From Chloromonas sp. AAM2 (Eukaryota > Chlorophyta > Chlorophyceae > Chlamydomonadales > Chlamydomonadaceae), in NCBI GenBank assembly GCA_004335635.1, contig QAXH01006281.1:1-64000 (forward strand): 64,000 nucleotides of DNA, given 5' to 3'. The notes beneath the pieces were generated by a model. It had not been told where the DNA came from. It did no database searches and saw only the letters and a program-made list of their open reading frames with translations. Below are positions 27,765-37,719 of this stretch, piece after piece (position 1 is the first letter of the stretch; every line of letters starts with the position of its first letter). The position numbers and the translations under genes were made by a program.

Positions 27765-30700
27765 ATGATCTCGCAATTCTTCATTCTCTCTGCGCGTGGG
27801 GACGTCATTATTCGCAAAGACTATCTGGGAAACGTTCCCCGCGGCTCAGCTGAAGTGTTCTTTCGCAACTCCAAGTTCTGGAAAGAAGGGTGCGTCAGCA
27901 GCTCAGGGCAGTGGGGTGCATGCAAGAGACATGCAAGGAACGTTCATCGGCCAAGCATCCAGACCACTTATGCTAACATAGTCCTCTTGTTGTCACAGAT
28001 TAGTTCACAGCCTGCCTGATCAGATTGCATGCTTCCCATGCCCATCGTCTCCTAATGCAGCAACTCACTGACTGACCGCATCAACACCAAACACCCATTG
28101 GGCATTGCGCATGCTGAGTGCCGCATCTTCTACATGCCGGAAAGAATGCTAGCACACAGCGATGTAGTTGTGATCATCCAACCATCAACCTATTGGCCGC
28201 AACTTGCATCGCTTCCTGTTAGACTCTCCACACTTTGTGAGCCTCCAGTGATCGACACAAACAGGCAACATGCTCATGTACTACGAGTGACTGGCAGCTG
28301 CATGGGCCGGATGGGCTGCACCGACTGTCATTTATGCTTTTTTACTATGCATTTGAACCGTGGCCACGTATGTTATACGCCATCCAGTCAGTGGGCAGCG
28401 CTCACAGCAATGCTTTTTGGCCTCTCCTCCTCACACACACACACACACACGCACAGTCCCACTCTCTCTTTCTCCCACATGCGCTTGCTGCAGGGATGAG
28501 GCTCCGCCTGTGTTTCTCGTCGACGGCGTGTCCTACCTGCACCTGAAGGATGGGGGAGTTGAGCTTGTGGCCACTACACGCGACAATATGGCGCCCTCCT
28601 TTGTGCTCGAGTTCCTGAGGCGGGTTTGTACCATCATCAAGGACTACTGTGGGCAGCTGTCAGAAGAGGCGATCAGGAAGAACTTTGTGCTCATCTATGA
28701 GCTGTTGGACGAGGTATGGGAAACTGAACATGGCCGGGCGCAGAATCAGCGTCAATTTGGGTGGGCCAAGGCATGCAGTGTCAGCCAGTACCAGTCCACA
28801 TGCACGAACATGTTTCTTCAAATCGTGTTGGCCATGGCAATTGTGTTAGGTCACCATCCACAAGTCTCTTGCCATGTCTTGCCCCAAAGTTATGCCCTGT
28901 TTGTGCATGTTCAGGTGATTGATTATGGGATGCCTCAGTCCACGTCCACTGAAGCGCTCAAAGCCTTTGTGCTGAATGAGCCAACAGTTGTCGCACCACC
29001 AGTGAGTGGTAGAGTGGAGGGAAAGGAGGAAAGTAGCAGCAGCAGCAGCAGCATGGCCAAGGGGCCAGCAGCAGGCAGAGGCAGAGGCAGCAGATGCAGA
29101 TGCATGACGAAAGTGCAGCCGCAAGCAGGAGCAGGAGTGGATGGTGCAAGTGGGGCTTGAATGGCAGTGCGGCGGTAGTTGCTACGCAAGGAACAGTGTA
29201 GGGTTGTTGCCAGACAGCGTGGGAATGGTTCGTGCATGCTGTTGGGGTGTGCAGATGGGGGCAGCATGGGGGCACAACTGCTCGCGCCACCCGTGTGCAC
29301 AATGCAGCTGGCAGGACAGCATTGGCAGTTCCCGGTGGTTGTTGCAGCAAGGCGGGCGCAGCATCAGCATGTCTCCCCGGCTCTGGACGAGATGACCCAT
29401 CACAAAACGCCCCTTCTCATGAATGTGTAACATATGCTCATGTTCAGAAAACCTGTCGCTTGCACACACACTGCAAAGCGCAGCGACAGTTAGTCACACC
29501 TGCCGCCATCCCTTCCCTGCAGGCTGGCATCTCCAAGCCCTTGTTTTCTCTCAACAAGGGGCCGACCGGTGTCTTCAAGTCCGTCCTGGACACCAACCGG
29601 CCGGACGGCAAGGGCCGAGATGAGATCTATGTGGACGTGGTGGAGCGGGTCACGTGCACGTTCAACGCCAGCGGGTACCTGTCTCAAGCACAGGTGCGTA
29701 GGCAGGTTCGAAACACGCGGGCAAACGGCAGTGTACAAGGACGTCAGTGAGTTGGTGTAATGCACATGTTATGCTGTGCCTTGAGGATAGTGGACCAGGA
29801 GTCGGACAGGAATCTGTATGGATGCATAATAGTCATGGTCTGTTTTGAAAAATTTGTAAGACATAAAGTGCTGAGACAAGACCTGGATCTGAAGAAGACT
29901 GGCAAGGCAGCATAGGATCTGATTTCTTATGGGGTTGGTGCTGATGTTGGATCACTGCTTACCATTGCTGGTTTCATTCCATCCGAACATGGATGTCAGG
30001 GTCTGTCTCGTTCATGCCACGCTTTTGAAGAAAGAATTTGACTGGCAAGGCAGCAAGTTTTTGACAGCGAACACTTGTCCACAGTTGCTACTTTTGTTCT
30101 CTGCTGTCAACCTGAACAGCCATTTCCTTGCCCTACTCGGTTGCGTTCAGGTTGACGGCAGTGTCCAGATCAAGAGCTACCTGGCAGGCAACCCACCCAT
30201 CAAGATCAAGCTAAATGACGATCTCATAGTGGGTAGGCGGGACGTGCCCTACGGGTCTCATGCGGGGCCCGCGGGCGGCATGATGGGGGCACTGGGCGCT
30301 GGCGGGGCCGACATGGGAGTGGTGTACCTGGACGACTGCCAATTCCACGAGGTGAGGTGGGGCTGGGCCGGGAGCGGGAAGATGGGATCCTAGCAGACCC
30401 TAGAAAGAAGGCTGGGCTGCAGCTTAGAAGCAAGGGGAGGTGGTGGAGCTGCGGTGTGTTGCTGGTCATTTCCAAACGAGTACCTGCCCCTGGTGTCTGC
30501 CTCTGTCGCCTCTGCCGTGCTTGGGTGAGTTGAGAAGTAGGAGTTGGGGTTCTACTCTCTCTAGTTGGGGCTCTACTCGAGTCCAGCCAATTGAGGCCTG
30601 GCATCGTGGCAGAGAGCTGCAGTCATGAGCACCTTGCATGCAGCCAAGTCACATGGAGCATGCTCCAATTCTCGCCCCGTGCCCCTGTGGCCCTGATGTG

Positions 30701-32935
30701 CCACTAGCCGTGGTATGGTTTTCAAAGGTGGTTTAAAATGGCGAGAATGGAACGTGTATCTGGCATTGGTCACCCAACAATGGTGTCGCTCCGCAGGTGG
30801 CCAATCTCGAGGGATTTGACCAGGACCGGACAATCACGCTGGTGCCGCCAGAAGGCGAGTTTGCCCTGATCAACTACCGCACGTCAACCAACCTGAAACC
30901 GCCCTTCAGGCTTCAGGCCACCTGCGAACCGGACCCTGCAGCGGCGCACAAGGCCTTGCTCACACTCAGGCTCTGGTGAGTCAAGCGGACAAGGGAGCCA
31001 TATTCACTTATATCGTTTTTCCAATTCAAACAACAAGCAGACAAGGGAGTCACAGGGGCTGCAGAAGGAAAGCAGCAGTGGATTTATCTCTTGTTCAACT
31101 GGAGGACGCCTTCACAAGTACGTCATACCATCAATTAGCTTGTGCGTACTACAAAAGTACGAGAGAGGGTGGCAACCTTGTACATAAGATTGAAGAAACA
31201 ACATGATGACATTGCCGTGCACACGCGGAACAATTTGCATGGGCCGCAAAGCACCTGGAGCATGTGTACATGTGTATTGAGGTTGCCATGTTGCATTAGA
31301 GTCTTCTGGCACCGAACATGCTACAATTCACACAGTCGCAATAGTAACTCTGTGCCCACTGTTGTGATCAGGTGTGAGATCCCGGCAGACAAGGCGGCCA
31401 GTGGGCTAGAGCTGGAGGTGCCAGCGCCAAAGTGAGTCAAGCAGCTGTATGTCAAGGCGACCATGAAGCCAACAAGGACCTGCGCCATCTGTTTGTAGGG
31501 TATTGCTGCTTGTGCATACTTGCCAGCATCTATACCTGGCACGCCTCACCTGCCTCGAGCATGTGTTGCCAGTTGAAGCTTCTTTACCTGGCATGCTGTC
31601 ACGTATTTGTCTGTAAGCAGCGCGCGGCTTATGTCCCTACCCTTGCTGGCTTCTACACCTGCTGCTGTAAGTTCATCTGCAGGCAAGTCAACGCGTATGT
31701 CCCTGCTCTTGCAGGTATGTTCAACGTGCCCACTGCGACTTGGACAGCAAGGCGGGCGGCACACAGAGCTGGGAGTTCTCTGAAAAGACGCATATGCTCA
31801 AGTGCGTGATATTCAGGCTGGCTGTGCTGGCTTGTGTGGGGCATGAACGGTGTTGCGCACAGGCTAAGCAATAACATGACCCGGTAGCTTGTGTGCAGCG
31901 AGGATTTGAGTTGAACATGTCCGCGTGAATGGTTTTCTGGCGGTCCCATGCATTCGTTGCCCCTTGTATGCACCGATATCTCAGAGGTATGGTGGGCTGC
32001 ACGGGGCAGTAGTTGAGCCAGATCACTGCTGCTGTTGATCCGAAATTAAGGCAATTGACACCAGTGTTCACCTCATGAACTATGCATGAGTTGATTGCAG
32101 GTGGAAATTCAAGCGTATGGCAGGCGGGCAAGAGGCGGTGTTGCGCGCTCGCCTGACCCTTGAACGACCCTATGGGCCCAGCGTTCGCACAGAGGTCGGC
32201 CCCGTCAATCTCAGATTTACAATACCAATGTGAGTCAGGTCAAAAAGAAAGATGTTTGCCAGTTCTGGGACAATTCACAAGAATACCACTGCAACCAGTG
32301 TGTGGCAACAGGGAAGCCCATGTGAGCAGGGTTCATGCCAGACTACAGGGTCCCAGGTCTTGTCAGGGAGGCTGGGGGCTCATGACATTTGAGTTACAGT
32401 AGGTGCCCATTCTGACTCACAAAGGAGGGGACCAAGCCCGTCCACCCGTCTGCGTCCTAAACAACCGATAGCTGATACATTGCGTTCTTGTGCAACATAC
32501 CTTGACAACGGACGGGCACACTGTCCTGCCGATGTTGCTAGATACGTTGTGAACATACCGATCAGTCCATGCTCAGAGTGGCGGTTCTGATACACCGCAA
32601 CCTACCTGCAGTTCCCTGCCACTGGCCACAGACATGCATCGCATGGCCACAGACTGGCCACAGACTGGCCACAGACACTGGCCTGGCCACAGACTGGCCA
32701 CTGGCCACAGACACTGGCCTGGCCACAGACTGGCCACTGGCCACAGACATGCATCGCATGTCGCTTTGCTCTTGCATTCAGTGCTACTTCCTCTGCATGC
32801 ACTGTTGTGTGCAGGTATTCTGCATCACGCATCGCTCTCAAGTATCTTCAAATCCTCAAGCGGGACAAGAATTACAACCCTTTCCGATGGGTGCGGTACG
32901 TCACATCCTCGACCTCCTACACCTTCCGCACCTAA
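27765..32935 (+). CDS. AP4M: AP-4 complex subunit mu
   Basis: Medium subunit of the AP-4 adaptor (epsilon, beta, mu, sigma), which selects cargo at the trans-Golgi network. Ten exons close in phase to 459 residues, the family's normal length: 27765-27889, 28494-28713, 28915-29001, 29523-29693, 30151-30351, 30797-30975, 31372-31431, 31715-31801, 32101-32229, 32815-32935. The longin-like N-terminus starts MISQFFILSARGDVIIRKDY and continues EIFF-like EVFFRNSKFWKEGDEAPPVF, then RKNFVLIYELLDEVIDYG. The mu-homology domain runs from DEIYVDVVERVTCTF through VDGSVQIKSYLAGNPPIKI to the C-terminal NYNPFRWVRYVTSSTSYTF, the AP-4-like ending. The ATG at 27765 gives the conserved N-terminus. An Ala/Gly/Met-rich insert (about residues 230-245) interrupts the domain after VGRRDVPYG. 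Several introns hold repeats. The gene converges on psaO. Confidence 0.95.
28432..28451. repeat. (CA)n microsatellite in AP4M intron 1
   Basis: Short AC run followed by a pyrimidine-rich tract that leads to the acceptor of AP4M exon 2 at 28494. Confidence 0.9.
32242..32276 (+). repeat. Dispersed short repeat family, copy
   Basis: AAAAAGAAAGATG then TTTGCCAGTTCTGGGACAA, 12 bp after the donor of AP4M exon 9. The following GCAACCAGTGTGTGGCAAC resembles the sequence after the copy at 36888. Confidence 0.85.
32634..32757. repeat. Minisatellite ggccacagact(ggccact) in last AP4M intron
   Basis: Nested repeats of tggccacagac, with a higher-order unit of about 32 bp (ggccacagacactggcct...) present about twice and flanked by the same catgcatcgcatg on both sides. 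It ends about 58 bp before the final acceptor. Confidence 0.9.
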
Positions 32936-34188
32936 CGGATCACTCACAGTTGTCTTTAGGTAGATAAGCCACAGCGGCACATATGCGGCTGTAGCCGGGT
33001 GATGCCATTCATGTACATTTCATGTACATTGACGCTCATGGAACCTTGCCTGATGTGAATTGAGGTGCTGTTGGCAAGCAGACACTTGCTCAGAACCTGG
33101 CCTGTCTGGCAGCCAAAAGGAAGCACGGGGTGCACATCTTGTGCCCAGGAGGGTGCAGCAGAGAATGCACTGTTGGTGATGGTGGTGGCCGCACAATCCA
33201 TTTATGACTGACTGAGCTTTGGTTTACGGTGCTGATGTGGCCATGGACGTTTCTCTGAACTCAACAACTTCTGGTCTTCCATGCTGCATCTGTATACTCA
33301 GTTTGTTCTGAAGTATGACAAATCTTGGCTCTGGCTACGGTTTAGTTATCAGCCAACCACTAGCACACTGAGGTAGGACGCGACGGACAACGTAACTGAG
33401 CGACAGGTCGATGTGCGAGCTGCTTGGTCGGATGGCAGGAGGGTTTGGGTAAAGGGCTGGGACGGTTTTGTTGGTTAGATCTAGGTCCACCATGAACAAG
33501 CTGTGCCAGGTCAAGGGCCAGACTACTAACACTCGTGTGAAGGGATGCACAGCTGGGCGTTCAGCACCCTATCAGACGGTATGCCTAACCATTAATCGCC
33601 GTGCTGGTATGCTTGGCAAGGGGCTGAGGGCGGTGCTCAGCGCAACTTGCAAGGCTCTAGGCATACGCGAGGCAGATTAAGGGGTCACATGAGTACCTGC
33701 CAAAAACAAAGTTTGCCTTTTTTGTGGGTGGTGTCACTGACCTGTCTGAGATGTGTGGACATCTGAACAAGATGAGATGTGTGGACATCTGAACAAGGTG
33801 TGAGACTGGCATTCGCACTGTCCATTCATTCAGTCCAGCTCAACAGTCGACCTGAAATCCTATGCTGCATTGGAACGACAGGGTTTTGACTGGTACAAGG
33901 GCTGAAGTGGTCTGGTAGCTTTGGTTGTAGTTAAATGTAGGCGCAGAATGATCTTCAACTGTAGGCACGCACGGCTGGGCTATTTACTGAAGCCGCGCAT
34001 CGAGACAGTTACAGTCCGATCACACTGACTTGTCAAAGCCACCTCAGCTGCACAGGGCAACCAGTCACGTACATTTGCTGACGTGCACAGCAAGAAGCCA
34101 AAACGTTCAAAATCATAGATGCTCTAGAGCTCAGGAAGGAAGGAGGGGAGGCGAAACTGGAGGGGAGTTGAATGACGACTGGCACTGT
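32936..34188. other. Convergent intergenic region (AP4M / psaO 3' ends)
   Basis: Holds the 3' UTRs of two converging genes. On the minus strand a TGTAA at 34009-34013 lies about 175 bp past the psaO stop and fits the green-algal polyadenylation signal. A 26-bp tandem duplication around gatgtgtggacatctgaaca lies at about 33747-33798. Nothing else supported. Confidence 0.5.
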
Positions 34189-35754
34189 TTACCAGTAGCC
34201 CTGCTTGCGGCCCTCAACGCCGACCTTGCCCAGCAGCAGGGTCACGAACAGGCTGCGAGCAAAGACAACAGAAGGGGCTGATCAGAGTGCTGGCAATGCC
34301 ACAGGGCAGTGCGCCATGGGGCAGCAAGGAAAGTTCCAGTCACACAGTGTGTGCCAGCCCAAACCCGGTCGCCCTTTGGGTGGTGAACAATGTCAAACTC
34401 AGATCAGCCTGAAGATGATTGTTTGACGGCAGCTTGCCTGTGCTCAAGACTGCTGTGCGATAACTCAGATTGGTTAGTAAATATAGACGCTTGCAAGGGG
34501 TGCGTCTGAAGCAGCACTAGCTACTTACCCAACGTGCCATGTGATCAGGTACAGCCAGAAGGGGTCTGTGAGCGCGGGGCCAGTGGGGAAGTGGGCCAGC
34601 TCCTCACCGATGGAGGTAGTCAACAGGCCGAACAGGGAGTTGCCGTTGAAGGCGGACACACCTGCAACAGGACAACAATCAGAGTGATTGACGTGCACGC
34701 GACTGCCATTCTGCGAAGAACTGAAGAACCGTGGTACGTCAAATGGGTAAATCACATGGCCACTCGTGCAGTCCAGCATTTGCCAGGTTCTTCCTGTATG
34801 CACGCTGTTCGAGGAAGCTTCTCTGACTGAACTCATTCTGGGTGTATTTTGGCGTTCTGCTTAGCCGTGCTCGTCAGCGGAACTGCAGACAAGCGCATGC
34901 CCTCGTCTTTAGTACCTGTGCACTTGATTTCAGGGTGCTGACTGACATGTCTGCAGTCCAGCGCCATCTGTAACAGTGTTGTGTAGCACGTTTTCACATG
35001 CAAGGCTGCACACAAGAAGTACGTACGGTCAATGCACTTCTCACCGATGGTGGAGGGGACGGTCCAGCCCAGGAAGCCAGCGCCCAGGACAAGAGGGTCA
35101 ACCTTGATCCACTGGTACCCAGAGTTGCTGCATAAGCAAAAGGAGAGGAACTGCTGTATGAAGCAATGACCGGCGTTACCCCAAACGGTGTCCTCAACAA
35201 CATCAATTTGAGGACTGTCCTGGTCAGCCCTTGCTGCGCCTCTTATTCCTCCTGTCTGGCTTCCTCAGGGCGCTTTTGAACTGCCATGCAACTTTTGAAT
35301 CGCCATGTCCAGGTAGCTGAGCTGGCAAAGCGCGATTGCAGCTGAGATCCCCGCTAGCTGTAAGCAATGAGCGCGCCGCTGTCGTCTGCCACGCACTGCC
35401 GTTCTGACACATGGCTCCTTCTCGCACTGCTGTTGTTCTCATTCGAACGCTCACGCATGGACATTTTGTCAAGAGAACCTTGCGCAATCCTGCCTACCTG
35501 CTGGAGGCAGCCACCTTGACGGTTGATGCCCTGGACACTGGCGCAACACGGCGAGCTGCGCATGGACAGCAGCAGAAAAATGGCTGGGGCAGAAGCACTT
35601 TTTCACATCTATACGCCCAACCTTTCAGCGGACAGCTGCATCTGAAGTTGCGTGATAGCTGCGCTGTTCTCGATGCGTACAACCTAGAAGCATCACCTGG
35701 CGCCGCAGCCTTGTTAGTCTTCAAGGCCATGGAGGAGCGCATCATGAGGGCCAT
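34189..35754 (-). CDS. psaO: Photosystem I subunit O (PsaO), chloroplast precursor
   Basis: A small thylakoid membrane subunit of photosystem I on the PsaA/PsaH/PsaL side, implicated in docking LHCII during state transitions. Four exons close in phase: 35498-35754, 35045-35127, 34529-34661, 34189-34252. The mature part reads YQWIKVDPLVLGAGFLGWTV, STIGVSAFNGNSLFGLLTTS, EELAHFPTGPALTDPFWLYL and the second membrane segment LFVTLLLGKVGVEGRKQGYW, then TAA. The donor at 35044 (gtgaga) restores the conserved TIGVSAFNG junction. The N-terminus MALMMRSSMALK is Ala/Ser/Arg-rich and ends ARRVAPVSRASTVKVAASS, a typical transit peptide. The model gives 178 residues, longer than usual, because about 27 atypical, Cys- and Phe-rich residues sit within the transit region; a small intron (about 75 bp, gttggg...gcag) may be missed. 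Nuclear-encoded. Confidence 0.95.
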
Positions 35755-36887
35755 TGTTAGCAGACGGTTTCGTGGGATACCTTGTGTGGGTCAAGACGTC
35801 CAGTGCTCCTGTCCTACGATGCCACCGGCCTCTGAAGGATCTCAGCCTCCTCACAGGTCACTCTTTTCGTCCAACACCTAGGGTTTGCCTGATGCTTCGT
35901 GTTTCCGTTCTTGTCGTTGAAGGCTGACGCGGTTGGGGGCTGATGCGAAGTGTCTAGTGTATTGGGGCGTGCCGGTGGCGTACACTGCACAACCGGACCT
36001 CGATGTGCACAGGCCACACCAGGTTTTCACATCGGGGTGAACATTACATGTTGCATACTGCGATATCAGGAGGTAATGTGCGTACACTGGCCACCCACGG
36101 CTGGCGCCAGAGTCGTTTCCCTCAGCATCATCCATGGCACCTTACCAGGTCAGCTCAGTTGATTCACCTCATTCACCTCATTCACCTCATTCAGCACACC
36201 ACAACATAACATATATTGATTTCAGCCTAGGGTAGGGTAGGGTTTGTACAGACAGGCACTGCCTTCCAAATGCAAGAAACACGACCGAACCACATGCATG
36301 TGATGGCAGGTGTGGCATCAGTGTGTGGTGCTGTGTTCTGCCGTGTCTTCATGAGAACTGTGTCGGTGGCCGCATGGGCACCTGCCATGCACGTCCTTGT
36401 CTTGTCGCCCGCCGTGTTCTGCTGGCCCTGGTGACCAATATTAACAATTTTAACGCCGTCCGCCTTTTCATCGGCTGCTCCCTGTGCATGTTCGTCTGCT
36501 GCCAGTACTGGGTGCACATACCATGTGCCCTTACCTCAGGCGCACTTCACAGCTCCTGTCCTGCCACCCGAGAGGCGCGTTGGCAATTCGGCGATGATGA
36601 GGGGGTGATGATGGGGGGAGTGACGTATGTCCCTATGTCCCTTCCCACACGTCCCCACCCACAGGTCAGTGACTGCTTATGACTGCCACAGAGCATAGTT
36701 CGCCTTGGACATGATCTGCGTCTTTTTACCACTAGCACGTCTAGGGAAATAAGAATGCTTCCTGGTAGACTGGCCTGCATGCCACAGTTTGCCGCTCTCA
36801 CAAGCAATGCGCTTGTTTATCTACAACTAAGACACCGATCATGTGGTGCCTACGGAAGGTAACTGTACATACACTCAGCTTCACCAG

Positions 36888-36974
36888 AAAAAAAAGAAGT
36901 TTGCCAGTTCTGGGACAATTTGTGTGAATAGGTCTGTATTACTGCCAGCAACCATTGTGTGGCGGCAAAACATG

Positions 36975-37018
<44 letters not shown>

Positions 37019-37090
37019 ATTCGCGCATGGGGTAAACAAGTCCTTGAAGTCCTTGGCAGTTGTCCCAGAACTGGCAAACTTCCTTTTTTG
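36888..37090. mobile_element. MITE-like element with inverted ends of a dispersed repeat family
   Basis: The left end AAAAAAGAAG + TTTGCCAGTTCTGGGACAA and the right end TTGTCCCAGAACTGGCAAA + CTTCCTTTTTT are inverted copies of one roughly 30-bp sequence about 200 bp apart. The interior is non-coding and holds a GT microsatellite (36980-37018). This is the structure of a miniature inverted-repeat element, or two head-to-head copies of a short interspersed repeat. No target-site duplication is evident. Confidence 0.6.
37059..37090 (-). repeat. Right inverted end of the MITE-like element
   Basis: TTGTCCCAGAACTGGCAAA followed by CTTCC and a T run; the reverse complement of the left end at 36888-36920. 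Confidence 0.85.
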
Positions 37091-37694
37091 CAATACAATA
37101 TCACAGGCAAGACAGTGTGCAGTGCAGCGGCGCCGCCCATCTTGGCCACATCCATCCAGCTGAAGCCGCCCGTTCGGACCTGTCCCAGTAGTCCCAGTCT
37201 AGCCATCAGGTCTTACCCATCTCTCCCAGTTCTGGCAGTGTACCACAGACGTTTTGACACCACTGCAGGGAGATGCAGCATGCTTCGCTTTGGTTGACGG
37301 TTTTACCATTTTGCTTCTCAGCAGTAAGCAAAGACGCTTTAAAAGGTTGAGTTTAGACAGGGTTGTGGCATGCCAGTGTCGTACGTCTATGGCAGCTGTG
37401 TGTGGGCTGTCCCAGCACTGGCAGTGCATCACCATCTACCAAAATGCATCAGTGTGACCACTACACTCTCTACAGACTACGAGCAGTTTGCTAGGCGCTG
37501 TGGCATTGCTTTTATCCATTTTTCTCATTGAGTTGTTCCATCCCTGTCGTCTTAATGCTGTAATCAGCATAACGTCCCTGCAGCTGGCGTTTGTACTGGA
37601 ATCTTGGCGTACAAACCGGTTCTCTACTACTCTACTCTGCGCGGGTTGACTACGGTCGATAGCCGCTTGCATTGCTTTACCTGAAGAGTTTGTG

Positions 37695-37715
37695 ATGTCG
37701 TTGGAAGAACGATAG
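37695..37715 (+). promoter_or_regulatory. Short upstream ORF before the carrier start
   Basis: ATG TCG TTG GAA GAA CGA TAG, six codons, ends 4 bp before the presumed carrier ATG at 37720. If transcribed it could reduce translation of the main frame. The transcript start is unknown. Confidence 0.35.
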
Positions 37716-37719
37716 CGCC

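Larger units (their letters stand above)
35755..37719. other. Divergent intergenic region, psaO and carrier gene
   Basis: Nearly 2 kb holding the psaO promoter and the carrier's 5' region. It contains a short ttcacctca triplication (36171-36194), a degenerate TAGGG triplet (36229-36243) and the inverted-repeat element at 36888-37090. No gene seen. Confidence 0.5.

Noticed and set aside
33747..33798. 26-bp tandem duplication containing gatgtgtggacatctgaaca
   Set aside because: Just two copies in intergenic DNA with no link to a gene or splice site; noted but not of interest on its own.
36228..36246. TAGGGTAGGGTAGGG as an interstitial telomere tract
   Set aside because: Only three 5-bp units and not the plant/algal TTTAGGG or TTTTAGGG unit.
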